DNA of 64,000 bases from Arcuatula senhousia. Lineage: Eukaryota > Mollusca > Bivalvia > Mytilida > Mytilidae. Numbering within the stretch: the stretch's first letter is position 1; every line of letters begins with the position of its first letter. The stretch spans positions 49,287,702 to 49,351,701 of the forward strand of contig OZ020307.1 of the NCBI GenBank assembly GCA_963971305.1. The letters are read 5' to 3'. A program made the position numbers and the translations under genes. This document shows, one piece after another, positions 20,569 to 32,258 of the stretch. A model generated the notes under the pieces. The model saw only the letters and a list, made by a program, of their open reading frames with translations, was not told where the DNA came from and ran no database searches.

Positions 20569-21453
20569 TGTTGCGTGCTTTGCAACACGGGGAACTAGCG
20601 GTGCATATATTTTATGTATCCATGATTTTCATAAAGAATTAAGAGATCGGAATACTAAAAGTCTACATGTTTAATATGGAGTAGGCATTGCCTAAATGCG
20701 ATCATAGCAAAGGAACTACGTTTTGTTTATATAATGATGATCATAATAAATGCAATCAAATGGTGCATAAGTTTATTTGGTAAACCAGTTTTTCCATTTC
20801 TAACAATCTTTTTCATATATATTTTTTATTCATATTTTGTTCTAAATGCTATCGCTATCATTTAATTTCCAATATTTCCATTTGCTTATTTTAGGGCGAG
20901 ATGGTATGGGGCGATTAAGCTTCGAGACACGTTAGTTTCGTACGTGCATATAACCAAGACAAAACGAGCAGCTTATGTGTATTTATTATTTTAAGAATAT
21001 TATTTTCTTGTAAAAAGCGCAATTTATTATTTTTTTTTAAGCATTATTTCTTTTCTTATAAATTATTTTAACATTCACTCCGGCCCTGTAAAAATAATAA
21101 CCCTTTCCGGACCATAAAAAATCTAAATCAGCATTAGCAAATTTCTCGCGGAAACAGATACCGTAGAGCTCTCCGCTCGAGCGGGCACTTCGTGCCCGCT
21201 TGCGAGCTATGCTCGCTATTAATCTAAGGCAAACTACAAACTGACAATATCTAGCACATGAATCGACATCATTAAAGTCGTGCATGCATAACAAGACCAG
21301 GCTGACATTTTACATTAAAAGAGCAGACAGACTAACGACAAGTTTTATGTCTCTGCAACCCCGTTATCTAAACATACTAATTATTCATTAAGACAGAGTT
21401 CAAGAGTTTACAATACCATTAAATATATGTTGCATCAGAGATTAACCGCAACA
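20569..21453 (-). repeat. 5' LTR of the gypsy element, split by an inserted MITE
   Basis: Both LTR ends (TGTTGCG at 20,569; CGCAACA at 21,447-21,453) match the 3' LTR. The LTR is interrupted at the TA inside TTTATT by a 543-bp element with TA target duplication (20,674-21,216). Confidence 0.93.
20674..21216 (+). mobile_element. TA-flanked 543-bp nonautonomous element inside the LTR (copy 1)
   Basis: The empty site is known from the other LTR copies (GTTTATTAATC), which shows the insertion duplicated TA. The element starts ATATGGAGTAGGCATTGCC and ends GAGCTATGCTCGC. A homologous copy lies inverted at 37,053-37,590 and diverged copies at 56,888-57,474 and 58,165-58,753. The end near 21,216 carries stacked palindromes (GCTCGAGC, GGGCACTTCGTGCCC, GCGAGCTATGCTCGC). 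There is no convincing protein. Confidence 0.88.
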
Positions 21454-22004
21454 ATATATTTCTTATAACTCGCCCGCTTGCTAAAATGTTATACTATTAC
21501 CCAACGCTTCTTTATGAAGGTTAACCACCAGCAACATCAGAAATATTGACAATGCTTTCATGGAGAAACTTGGGTTTACACTTACATCTACAACAGATGA
21601 ATTTAATAGTTTAAACTGAATGTTTAAAATCCATGTATAACACTGCTCTGCTTTAAACCAATGGAAATCAAGAACAATATTAATACGTAGGTAAGTAACT
21701 GTTTATCATAGGGGAATGTGATGTAATAAAAAAATAAGTATAGATAGGTAAATCAAATAAACCTGGTACAGTGGACCTATCTATCCCCTTAAATATTTAA
21801 ACATACGAAATATTACGAAATTAAAAAAAAAAACCAATATCATGGGTAATAGTATATGCCAGTTTCTTTTACTTTTATAACTGATTGTTTAAAAAATAAA
21901 AGATGAATCAAAGTCAGTTTTTATTTTTTTGTAGTCTTAACTGAATAATTTGCTAGTCTTCTATTTCATTTTGACTTCAGAAATCTTATTTTTTCAATGA
22001 TAGA
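21454..22004. other. Segment paralogous to 35.0-35.9 kb and 41.7-41.95 kb; no exon
   Basis: Shared blocks with 35,010-35,110 include CTTCTTTAT.AAGGTT and ACCAGCAACA. Shared blocks with 35,735-35,880 and 41,735-41,900 include GGTAATA, ACTGTTTGTT and TAGTCTTAACT. No coding exon is visible; it reads as intronic or downstream DNA of the duplicated minus-strand gene family. Confidence 0.6.
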
Positions 22005-22501
22005 ACCACGTGCGGGACCCGGGTGGCGATTAGGCCCGCAGCAGAGCCTAGCTTGTCGTAAGAGGCGACTAAGGGTCTTGGGATTCTGACGTCGGGTCAG
22101 TGCTCAGCCCACAGAGCGACCAAGTGTGTACCCTAGGTGGCTGAATAGGGTGGCCCTCGTCCGCGAGGGTTGTTAGGTCTATAATACGGAAACCCTGACC
22201 GCCGACCTTAGTGGGCCAACGTGTGTGGAGAGTGCCACGCTCCATGCACGTAAAAGACCCCTTTGTGGACCGCCAAGTAGTGCACCACATAGGCTAAATT
22301 TTCCGCCCTTACCCACCTCTCCCCTTTTTCTGTGGTTCTTCAAAATTTACCGGTCCTTTGTTTCCAACCCCACCCCATATTTCATTTATCATCAATCATT
22401 TCATGTTCATTTTATCATCCTTTTCATGTTCATCGCCTGTAAATAACCTATACATATAGCGTTGTACGGGCGTAAAACACCAACTAACTCACACTCACTC
22501 A
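22005..22501 (+). mobile_element. 497-bp retroposed element made of LINE 5'UTR-type sequence with AACT tail
   Basis: It is bounded by a 12-bp target duplication, TTCAATGATAGA (21,993-22,004 and 22,502-22,513). Its sequence is homologous along its length to the 5'UTR of the minus-strand LINE (63,070 down to 62,551). Examples are GGGTGGCG..TAGGCCCGCAGCAG at its start and TTTCATGTTCATTTTATCATCC near its end. It ends in a degenerate AACTAACTCACACTCACTCA tail like the LINE's AACT array. No protein is encoded, so it behaves like a SINE that uses the LINE machinery. Confidence 0.85.
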
Positions 22502-22513
22502 TTCAATGATAGA

Positions 22514-24101
22514 TGTGTATAATACTTTACATATATTTCTTTATCAATTAATGATGGTGTAAAGAAACGATACCTTAATGATCATAACCAAAAAATCGTC
22601 ATGGTCATCTGTGACATTGTTTTTTTAATTTGATTCAAAGATGTTCGCCAACTTATGCTTGAAATGTCGATATGGACTTATTATTTTATGGTTAAATTTG
22701 TAACCCATTACATTACTAACTTGTATTTCTTAAGACTTTGTTACTTAATATATAATACTTGTTCTGATGATTCATTATAACTCACTACAAAATCCACGTA
22801 AGTGCGAAGTTCTTTTTTTGCATTGGTCCAGCAATATTTAAGCTTATCGTGAAATCAAGACTTTACAGAAAAAAAAATCAATCGATTTTTTAATCCTTAA
22901 CGAAGAATTTATGATGCATTAAACAATTGCAATTTAATCTAGAGAATTTCTTGAAGCGTTGTTGCATTTTTAGAACATAAAAAAAGGGTAGAAAAATCCA
23001 TGAACAATTCTATTGTGAATATCAAAACTTCTGTCTTTCTTTCAAAAGAGTTGCGTATTAAAACGATGACATCGAAAACATAAACTAAAAACTTAGCATA
23101 AATATAAGCTCTAAAACATCTAAAAGGCAGTGATGCATGAACGGTATTGAACACTATTGTTTATTGTAAAAAGTGTAAAGTCAATCATGTTTGTTTAATT
23201 GTTCTGTGTCACTGTATACAAATATGGGTAACCGTACGAATTATAACATGCGCAATATAAGGGCAGAAAAAGTTTAACTGAACAATTTATTTACTAGTAA
23301 TATGAATACTTTTTTGCGTAAAATTCAAATGATTCATATCAAACTTGCAGTTGTATTTTAATATCATGGGTCGTCAGACTTTTTTTCTATATAAGGACGG
23401 TTTACTCTTGATACACCAAATAAACACGTCAATTGCTGTCAATTCAAACAACTGCATTGAGACATATCTGTCAAAGAAACTATTGTTCCTTTGCCTACTT
23501 TTGAGTATGTATAACACAATCATTTATAAAACTGGTTAAACATCTTAAGTGGCATTGACCGAGGATACTCAATGTAACAACGAACGTACTATTAAATTAC
23601 AAAAAAAACACAAGCGGAATAATATTTGTCGATAAAAAAAAATAATAAAAAGTACTGAATAAAAAACGTTCAAACAGGATTTGGGTTGAAACAATTTTAT
23701 TATAGGCAATCGGAAATTCTGATTAAATCAAACATTTTATTGAATTTGTATCAGACAACTCTGACTCGATCTCACTGCATGGCGTGTGACAACCCTAAAG
23801 GACCCCTGGTCCATCAGCAATGTTAATCGACCCAGAGGATTAAAAGAATAAACATGGTCTAAAACATTTTAAGTAGTCTTTAAAGATGCATCCCTTGTAA
23901 ATAAACTATATATTAGTTTTTGATTTAATCTTCAGCATTACTTATTATAAAATGCAAATTTTCAAATTGAGCACGATTTGGTGATATCGGTAAGATTGCA
24001 ATCTATGTTATTAAGTTACACGAAACGCTTAAATTAAATAGTCGAAACGAATATCTTTTGTTCGAGAATTTTCAATAGTTGTAGTGCCTTCACAAACAAC
24101 A
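22514..24101. other. Segment paralogous to 36.6-38.7 kb; no exon seen
   Basis: Scattered homology to 36,640-38,720 continues through this stretch (for instance GGACCCCTGGTCCAT at about 23,800 and GGATCCCTGGTCCATTAGG near 38,400; TTCGAGAATTTT at 24,062 and 38,713). No splice-bounded coding block is seen. ORFs here do not resemble proteins. Confidence 0.6.
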
Positions 24102-24226
24102 TTATCTGACTTTTTGGTGCATAAAGAACAAATAGATACCCAAATACCCAACTAAAGCACTAAAAATCAAAGATTTGATTTTGGAATTTATAAAGAAAGG
24201 CACATATTTTGTGGTTTCTTCAAAGG
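24102..24226 (-). CDS. Terminal exon encoding a transmembrane helix and short tail (paralogue A)
   Basis: The minus-strand acceptor CGATCAG| at 24,227 opens a phase-1 exon of 40 codons plus TAA. It begins FEETTKYVPFFINSK and continues with a hydrophobic segment of about 21 residues (LIFSALVGYLGIYLFF). It closes with a very short basic tail (MHQKVR). It aligns with the terminal exon at 38,723-38,865 (the shared pattern is YVP or YLP, then IKSLI, then FF.HQK). It would anchor an upstream ectodomain in the membrane, with the C-terminus in the cytoplasm. Its acceptor phase matches the FTP exon donors at 32,259 and 34,094. Which upstream exon it joins is not known. Confidence 0.6.
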
Positions 24227-27200
24227 CTGATCGTTTTTTTTTTACATTTTTGCTGGCATACAAAATTTATTATCCAGAGTTGTTCTTTGACACTATGTTG
24301 AATGTTTTTTTAACCGATTAGTTGTTGATGAATATTATTTATCCAATATAAAATTGTAGGTGACAAAAAGTTGTAGATCATTCCTCATTCGTTTGTTTAT
24401 TGAAATTGACCCGTGAACGACAATCAATCCAAGCATTAGCCTGCGGTTACTGAACGCAAATTACAAGATGGAATACATTGGCCGATTTCTAAGGATACAA
24501 CTGAAGAACTCTCATTAGTACTTTAAAAAACTGTCTGAAACAGACATTTGAATGTTAGTGGTTTCTTTTCTGGAATATATTGTCTTAATCCAGTAGATTT
24601 GATTCGTTCTTTTGTAAATACTATGCATAATCTATGTAAATGATTAATTTTGCCTTTTTATCATATCATTTTAAACTACACAAGCAAGCACTAATTAAAA
24701 AAAAGAAATGGAGGACAACCAGCAGCCTTTAATGTGGTCGCTACTGGCCCAAGATAAAAACTAAAATACATAAGAATCACTACCAGAACATTCATGATGG
24801 TGCACAGATTTAGACAAAATACCCACATTTCTATCAATCTATTTAGTATATCATTACTTTAGTCTAGAAAAGTCATGAGTTTTTATGTAGGATAATTGAA
24901 TATACGTTAAATAGTCTATGCTACAAACTAGAAGGAACAAACCATTAATTACAAGCTTCAGGTGTAAAGCTGAACATTTTTGTTTCTTATTATTTTTGTG
25001 CAGTTTATTTTCGTATTACTGTTTTTGTCAACTGAAATGGTAAAGTCTGTTTTTAATTGTTTCTCTTCTGGGTACCTGAGTTCACTTTAGAATCCCCCAA
25101 AAGTGCAGGCCTTTCACTAAATGCTTTAATTAAGAAATCACTTTTGGCACATGCAAAGTTCAAGGAGTAACCTCTCATCAGCAGTGTTTGAATCAGGACA
25201 ATTGAAGGTCAAAAACCGAAAAAAAATTGAACGACTGCATTGTAAAATAAATGACAAGGTTTTTGTGTTAAATGTAGAAATTGACCAAAAGTGACCAAAG
25301 AATAATGGACACAAAATATGAGGAATACTAAAAAAAATGACCCAATAAAATATGAAGGATAAGATAGATCTACAAGGAAAAAAAAAGAAATAACGGCAAA
25401 ATTACAACAAATTACAGACAATCGATAAGATTTATTTGAAAAAAATACTAACACTCAAAAACATGTTATGAATAAAAATTTTATATTTCACTTATGTATT
25501 CTTTATCAAGTACAAATGTGTTGGTTTAGGACAGGCAAAGTTATTTTCATCTTCTTGAATGTTTGTCATTCCCCTCGGTGAATATCAGTACATATGTATT
25601 CCAACTTTTAATGTCACAACAGAATCCTTAAAACTTTTTGCAGCTGCAAATTTCTATATTTTGTTTTCACTGAAGAGCTTAATTAGAAAAAAATGTAAAG
25701 TGTTCATTTTTAAGTATAAGTTAAATTTATTACACCAAATCATGGGCCCTCGAAAGAGGATATATAAATACATAATTTGTACATGAAAAATAATAATCTG
25801 ACACTAATAATGGAAATAAAATAAACAAATTAGAAAACAAACAATAATTACACATGTAGCATGACTCGTGACGATTCATAATCTACTAACAGTCTCTCGT
25901 ATTTGAAAACATTTTTGGGTATAAAGTGCTAACATATTGCATATATTCTCGTTTTCACAAGATAACAACCAGATAAATTTGTTAGTTACGTCTAAGTGTT
26001 GAAAGTTTGAGCAACGTTTCTCTACTTCACTGAACAGATTTGCCCGCTCTACAGTGTACGAGGGACAGTTATATTTATAAAATAACTGTCAAGGCTTATT
26101 TTATTCTTTATCTGGTCAGCCCTAAATCCCAACTAAATACAGAAAAAAACAGATTATAAACTTTTTATACATTTAAAAAGCTAGAACTTTTCATATTAAA
26201 AAAATATTTTTTTCAACACATAAAATCGAGATGGTACTTGTTTCTTTTGATAACATAGACTCTACATACTAAATCGCTGTTTCCTCTGAAGAAATGACTT
26301 GTGCATTTCGTCTCGACAATATCACTGTATTAAACTAAGGAATTTGGACTAGGATATTAATTCTTTCGTTTGTTTATAAAATAGGAAGTGAAAATAAGTT
26401 CGTGTATGACACAATGGTTAAATAACAATATATAAATATCACTGCATAAAAGAGCACACGGTATGTTTTACAACAGTATAATAAAGTGAGAGCTTTGTTA
26501 TGTAAAATGGGTGCATTTTCATAGATAGCAAAATTGTCACCTGTGGCCTCCCTCTTGTTTATTAAATAGAAAGCTTAAAATACTAAAAACACTAGTTTAT
26601 CTTTATCTCTAGAATTAGATCAGTCATACAATGCAACTAGAAACTTTAGATTAATTTCAGAATTATTATTTGACTATGATAGGGATCACGATTTTTTTTT
26701 ATTTACAGGATTTTTGCAAACTGTATTGCCAAAAGAAAGTAATAAAAAATAAACTGGTGCGTTTTGATTGAAAAACAAAAAGTGAACAATGAAAATATCA
26801 TTATACGAACGACTTTAAAGAAAGAAATCTTAAGAGATAATCCCATTTGAAGGTCTTTTAAAAATCTTTCGAAAAAACCTTAATATGCTGAGTCAGAAAA
26901 ATTTGTTGACCCAATAACTTTTTATTTTCTTTCATAGACTTTGTTTAAATCAAAATCTTGAGTATTCATCTAAAAACTAAAAAAAATGCAAACAGAGGCC
27001 TAAGCATCGTTATGCAAAAAGTATTTCAGGTATAAATATAATTTCAGTTATTATGTGCACATAGACATTTATACTTGACCAGAATTATTTTTTATTATCT
27101 TTCATAATCAGGACCATTGCGATCTTCCATTCTTCTAGTATTAATTTCTTGTTTTGTCTTTAATCTTGAATATTGATATGCATCTCCTCAAAGTTAAGTT

Positions 27201-27429
27201 ATTTTGTCATTTCCTTTATAAGAATAGAAATATTTCATACTTTGTTTCAGTAGAATAGAAATGCATAAACAATAAATTATGCCAGGTGGCATTTCTCTTA
27301 ATTGCAAATGGTCTTGTTTACAACAATCATAATTCTACACTGAATTCAGGACCTTGCCCTGTCATCTAAATAATTATAAATTCAAAAATCCTATTCAAAT
27401 TGATATACTTTTTAAGAACAACTATTATT
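24227..27429. other. AT-rich non-coding stretch
   Basis: No splice-bounded exon or repeat family was recognised in over 3 kb. Text at 24,350-24,410 (GGTGACAAAA..GT, ATCATTCCTCATTCGTT) is paralogous to 38,990-39,055 and more weakly to 32,085. It is consistent with a long intron or intergenic DNA. Confidence 0.5.
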
Positions 27430-28503
27430 AGGGCCCCGCATCGAAGATGCGGACGCCCTATAGTTTTCACTTTGTCCGTCCGTCTGTCCGTCCGTCAACA
27501 ATTCTTGTGAACACTAAAACTCAAAAACTACTAACACCACAGTTCTGAAACTTTGCACAGCTGCTAAGTAGCATGTCGTGATGTGCATATTAAAATTTTG
27601 TGCAAATCTGATTAATATTTTTGTAAAAAAATCTTCATTTTTTATCGAAAATCACAGATTTTGAGAATTGGACTTTGTGAACACTAAAACTCAAAAACTG
27701 TTAATAATACAGTTCTGAAACTTTGCACAGCTGCTAAGTAGCATGTCATGATGTGCATATTAAAATTTCGTGCAAATCTGATTAATTTTTTTGGAAAAAA
27801 CTTCATTTTATAACGAAAATCACAGATTTTGAGAATTGGACTTTGTGAACACTATAACTCAAAAACTGTTAACAATACAGTTATGAAACTTTGCACAGCT
27901 GCTAAGTAGCATGTCATAATGTGCATATTAAAATTTCGTGCAAATCTATTTAATATTTTTGGAAAAAACTTCATTTTTTATCGATAATCACAGATTTTGA
28001 GAATTGGACTTTGTGAACACTAAAACTCAAAAACTGTTAACAATACAGTTGTGAAACTTTGCACAGCTGCTAAGTAGCATGCTATGATGTGCATATTAAA
28101 ATTTCGTGCAAATCTGATTAATATTTTTGGAAAAAACTTCATTTTATAACGAAAATCACAGATTTTGAGAATTGGACTTTGTGAACACTAAAACTCAACA
28201 ACTGTTAACGAAACAGTTCTGAAACTTTGTTCAGCTGCTAAGTAGCATGTCCTGATTTGCATATTAAAATTTCGTGCAAATATGATTAACATTTTTGGAA
28301 AAACTTCATTTTTTTTCGAAAATCACAGATTTTGAGAATTAGACTTTGTGAACAATAAAACTCAAAGGCTATTAACAATACAGATCTGTAGTTTCATATG
28401 CATTCCATGGAACATGCCTTAGTGGTTATAATTAAAGTTCGTATGATTTTGAAAACACTTAGATATTTTGCCACGGGGCCCTTTCTGACTTTGTCAGTAT
28501 TCT
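27430..28503 (+). mobile_element. Pearl-like element with five to six 168-bp tandem units
   Basis: The start is a foldback, AGGGCcccGCATC-GAA-GATGCggacGCCCT, followed by the microsatellite GTCCGTCCGTCTGTCCGTCC. Tandem units of about 168-170 bp then begin near 27,507, 27,677, 27,845, 28,013, 28,181 and 28,348 (shared text CTCAAAAACTGTTAACAATA, TTTGCACAGCTGCTAAGTAG). The far end carries CGGGGCCCT, the inverse of the first nine bases, then a CTGAC-TTT-GTCAG hairpin and CTAG. The layout is that of the bivalve pearl/CvA-type elements; the hairpin plus CTAG end suggests a nonautonomous Helitron. Confidence 0.75.
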
Positions 28504-28728
28504 AGTTAGATATGCTTTTAACATTTTTACAAACATTTCAATACCAGAGCTCTATAGTGCCAATTCGTACCCGATTATTTCCCAAAAAGGTGCATGCTTA
28601 TTGGACATTAGGTAATTACTGATATCACACATTAAGGGATCGAGGATGATGTGGTTTTTTTAAACAACTCAGTGGCAAAATATTTAAGTTACAACTCTTA
28701 CAGATAGTGACACTTTTGTGTAAAGTGT

Positions 28729-28973
28729 TCAAATTAGCCAAGATATTTTGTTGTTATTGTCCGAAAATGAATGTGAAGTATTTTCGTCTGTGTTCATTTT
28801 TCCCTGCAGATAACACATGGTCGTCGATTTTTCGTATACACCTGCACAGCATCCCTTGATTTGGAGACAGTAGTTTACACATTCCACATTGCTTCTAGCC
28901 TCGGTGGTTCTTACAGCATGCCCAGTGTATTCCTTACTTGGAAATCCGCATGCTTTTCTTGACGATGAACTAA
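28729..28973 (-). CDS. Terminal exon encoding a PAN/apple-type domain
   Basis: A minus-strand acceptor (TTATATAG| at 28,974) opens a phase-1 exon of 80 codons ending in TGA at 28,729. The exon has the PAN/apple cysteine pattern: ACGFPSKEYTG, then SNVECVNYCL, IKGCCAGVYE and MCYLQGK. PAN modules bind carbohydrate or protein and usually occur in extracellular proteins. In molluscan secreted lectins they often sit next to fucolectin-like (FTP) domains, which are encoded upstream here (32.3-34.3 kb). Because the exon carries its own stop, a transcript ending here would be secreted, not membrane-anchored. Confidence 0.75.
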
Positions 28974-29955
28974 CTATATAAATACAAAATTCAAAAGCAT
29001 TATAAAACGCTTCATTTGGTTGTGACGTAAATGCATATTTCGTATAGTCACCTCTCGTCAGTGGCATGTATATGAAAACAATTAAACGTAAAAAGAAAAA
29101 TATTGAAGAGTAAGAACATAAACCCATAACTTTCATACAGGAAAGTCAAATACAGGTCATCATGTCCTGATATCGACCTTGTTCAATACAAGAAAATCCA
29201 CCAAATATTTTAAAGATATTTGAATTTAGACAATCGGAAATTCAAATATACACCTGGTAAAAAGTACGACACCCTTGTGGTTTTTTTCTAAAGTCATACA
29301 TTTTCAAAACACCTTTTAATCCTTATTTAGCTGATAGTTTTTGTTAACTTGTATATCACACTAAAACATGCATAGTTAAACACAATTTAACATGCTTAAC
29401 TTGTAACAAACAAAAATGCATTTTTTTAAATTTACATATTAACACGAAATTGCAAAAAAGGTATGGTCACCTGAAGCTCCACACTGTTACAGTATTAAGT
29501 TGTCGAATCACATTTTAAAATGAATTTCATAATCAAAAGATTAATACATCACCTGTAAATTGACAATACATTTGTGTTTGATTAAATCCCAAAATGTGAT
29601 ATTGAATATTTTAGAGGACACTATTACTTGTTAGTAGTCTTTTATAGTCGATTTAAAAGCCTGCAACAAATGGTAATATGTTTTCCATGTATGCAAGATA
29701 ATGTGAATCCGTACTTTCTGACAAGGTGTCAAACATAACTTTTAATAAAAAATAAAATCTTTTTTTAAATCATAGCCTCCCACTTTTCTCTTGTTAATAA
29801 AGTTGGTTAGTGGCATTTATTTAGTTCATCGTTGCCCTATCAGAGATATTACTAGAATAAACAAACTGCTATTGTGAAGAAATCATTTTCTAAATGGTCT
29901 GTAATACCTTAACTTTATTCAAGTTAGATTGATAACTAACTAAAAAAGAATATTT
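28974..29955. other. Intronic DNA, partly paralogous to 32.0-32.2 kb
   Basis: 29,750-29,920 resembles 32,050-32,215 (CATCGTTGCCCTATCAGAGATA beside CATCGCTTTATCAGAGATAA; ACTATTGTAAGAAG). This is evidence of a local duplication including the FTP exon. No other exon is seen. Confidence 0.55.
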
Positions 29956-30034
29956 CCGGTCGTTTAAACTGCCATAAGCTTCTACTTCTCAAAATTACGA
30001 TAATCAGTATTCTTAAGCCGTATCCGGACAAATT
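29956..30034 (-). pseudogene. Degenerate copy of the FTP second-half exon
   Basis: The minus strand reads FVRIRLKNT then, after a change of frame, EVEAYGSL. This is the same order as the end of the intact exon at 32,259-32,513 (FVRIRLRNT ... EVKIYGSL). The donor seen there (ACCG|GTAATA) is GGAAATA here, so the splice site is lost too. A further remnant, PWWVV followed by a stop, lies at about 30,188-30,205 and corresponds to the first-half exon. This is a dead duplicate of the FTP exon pair. Confidence 0.7.
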
Positions 30035-30372
30035 CTAATTATTAAACAAATAAACTTGTAAATTTTAAGACAAGTTTGACTACCAAATTATGATTACCAC
30101 AAGTTTCACAATTCAAAACACCAAAAGAAAATAATGAGATGTGGAATATGTGTACGCTTAAAAACTCACATAACAAGTGGGAATCTATACAACCCACCAT
30201 GGAAAACCAAAAGCAGCCTTCAAGGAGGCCAGTAGGCAATTAAATGCATTTTTTGGACGCGTTATCATAAAATGTGATGTTGAAAAAGTCTGCACGATTT
30301 GCATGGTTATGAAAGTAAGATTGAAAACAATGTTATTGAGTAATCAAAAACGCCCTGAAAATCGTGATGTAG

Positions 30373-31764
30373 AGCTAGTGAAATGTTCATCGTTCCCTCT
30401 CGCACGAACCAGACACGTTGCAAACATACGGAATGAACGATAAACGAACAATTTAATTAGAACGGAATCCTTTCAATTGGTTCTTTGCGTGTGACTCGAT
30501 TAAACGCTTTTAAAGTTCGCGTCGACACGAGTGAATGAACCTATTTCGTGTCCACACGAGTTGACTTTTTCATTTCGTGTCCACACGATACGACCGTTCT
30601 CACACGATCGAGGTTGTGTTGATTGGCCACACGAAATAAATGATAATTATATATGTAAACAAACTTTTATTTATCTATTATACGTAATAAATACAGTTAT
30701 GAGCACTTCCATGCAGAATTCATTTATTATGTACTTTTAATTAGTATGTGCATTTAATTTTTCATTAGTTTTATTTCTTTCATTAATACCTTTGATATTT
30801 ATTTATTTCTTCAATACTTTAAATATCTATTAATAAAATACCTTTAATATTTATTTTTTAAATATCTATTAATATATTAAACATTAATTTATTATTTAAA
30901 CATTAATTTATTAATTAATATATTAAACATTAAATTATTTATTAAATATGACATATTTATTTATTATCAAATATTTATTCATTAAATATCTATCTAATTT
31001 ATTAATCTATTTGATTAATACTTATTTATTTATTTGATATTTATTATTAATTAAATATTTATTTATTTAGTACCTTTAATATTTATCTATTAAATACCTT
31101 TGATACCTTTGATATTTAATTATCAAATATCTTTAATATTTATTGATCAAATACCTTTAATATTTATTAATTATAAACTATTTGTATTTTTGTAATACCT
31201 TTTTAAATTTTATCAAATACGTTTATTCTTTCGTTAGTTTTATTATTCATTTATTTAATACAATTTTAAATTTTGTTATATATTTTTTTCATATAAGACG
31301 AGGAAAATGAGAATGGGGAAAGTTTGCTTGGAGGTTGGTAAACACTATTACAAAAAATGTCTTTTTATCTTTTCAAAATTAATATTTTTGTGGTCATACA
31401 TGTAATATAATGAAATTTATAATCATTCCGACTTTAATTTTTTTTATAAAATACTTCCCTCTTCGTTCAATAACGATTACGTCACTATCTCACATGAATA
31501 TGTAACCGTTTCATATCGAAAGACATGCATCTCGTTCGTGTAGACACGAATTGAATCGTTTGAGAACGAATTTAAATGTGTTGTTCGTGTCGAAACGAAT
31601 AAAATCGTGTGCAAATGAAATAAACGCAGGATGCCTGGAGTGTGCAAAAAAATTGTAATAGACGAACGGAATGAACAATACACGGAACGAACGATACACG
31701 GGCACCGAAGGAATGGTACACGGAATGAACACGAAAAAAGGGAACGTTGAGCATTTCACTAGCT
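30373..31764. mobile_element. 1.39-kb TIR element with AT-rich core
   Basis: Ends are AGCTAGTGAAATGTTCATCGTTCCC on the left and its inverse with three or so changes on the right (GGGAACGTTGAGCATTTCACTAGCT). They are flanked by GTAG on both sides (30,369-30,372; 31,765-31,768). Inside the ends are many short palindromes of the TCGTGTCCACACGA kind. The middle (about 30,640-31,290) is almost pure A+T with repeated TTTAATATTTATTTATT. No transposase is encoded, so it is nonautonomous. Confidence 0.75.
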
Positions 31765-31768
31765 GTAG

Positions 31769-32258
31769 TGGTTTTGAAACAAAATTTGTTGGTGCATTTA
31801 GAAAACTTATTAACCGTGGAAAGGAACTAGGGCATCAATAACTTTAATTCTTTTCCGTGACTATTATGATTTAGATTTTTTTTCAGATTAACACAAGTTT
31901 TAACATTCTTATGTGAGTTTAACGCAAATAGCAATAATTGTTTGAATATTTGGCATTTAAAGGTTTGCAGATTAATGTGAATCAGTATTATCTGTCATTG
32001 CGTAGAATAAAAGCTTTAACAAAAATATCAATCAATCCCTTTCAAAAAAATTCCAACCTCCCCCATAGTTGATCAGATGATTGGTGACAAAATGTTATCT
32101 TGAACAACATTACAATTGAAAACGATTCGACATTTATTAAGCTAATCATCGCTTTATCAGAGATAATACTATTTTAAACACCCGAACTATTGTAAGAAGA
32201 ACGTTTTGAAGGACTTAAAATTTCTTCAAGTTCAATAATTTACAACAAAAAATATTAC
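31769..32258. other. Intronic DNA paralogous to 29.7-29.95 kb
   Basis: See 28,974-29,955. No exon is recognised. Confidence 0.5.

Larger units (their letters stand above)
14639..21453 (-). mobile_element. Ty3/gypsy LTR retrotransposon with chromodomain integrase
   Basis: On the minus strand the order is 5' LTR (20,569-21,453), primer-binding site, gag, protease, reverse transcriptase, RNase H, integrase with chromodomain, polypurine tract and 3' LTR (14,639-14,978). This order, with integrase last, is the Ty3/gypsy arrangement. The outer flanks carry ATAT (11,099-11,102 and 21,454-21,457), fitting a short target duplication once the tandem copies are set aside. Apart from the MITE inserted in the 5' LTR, the two LTRs differ at one base that I saw (G/A near 21,303), so insertion was recent. 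pol is interrupted by one stop and one frameshift, so this copy is not autonomous as read. Confidence 0.93.
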
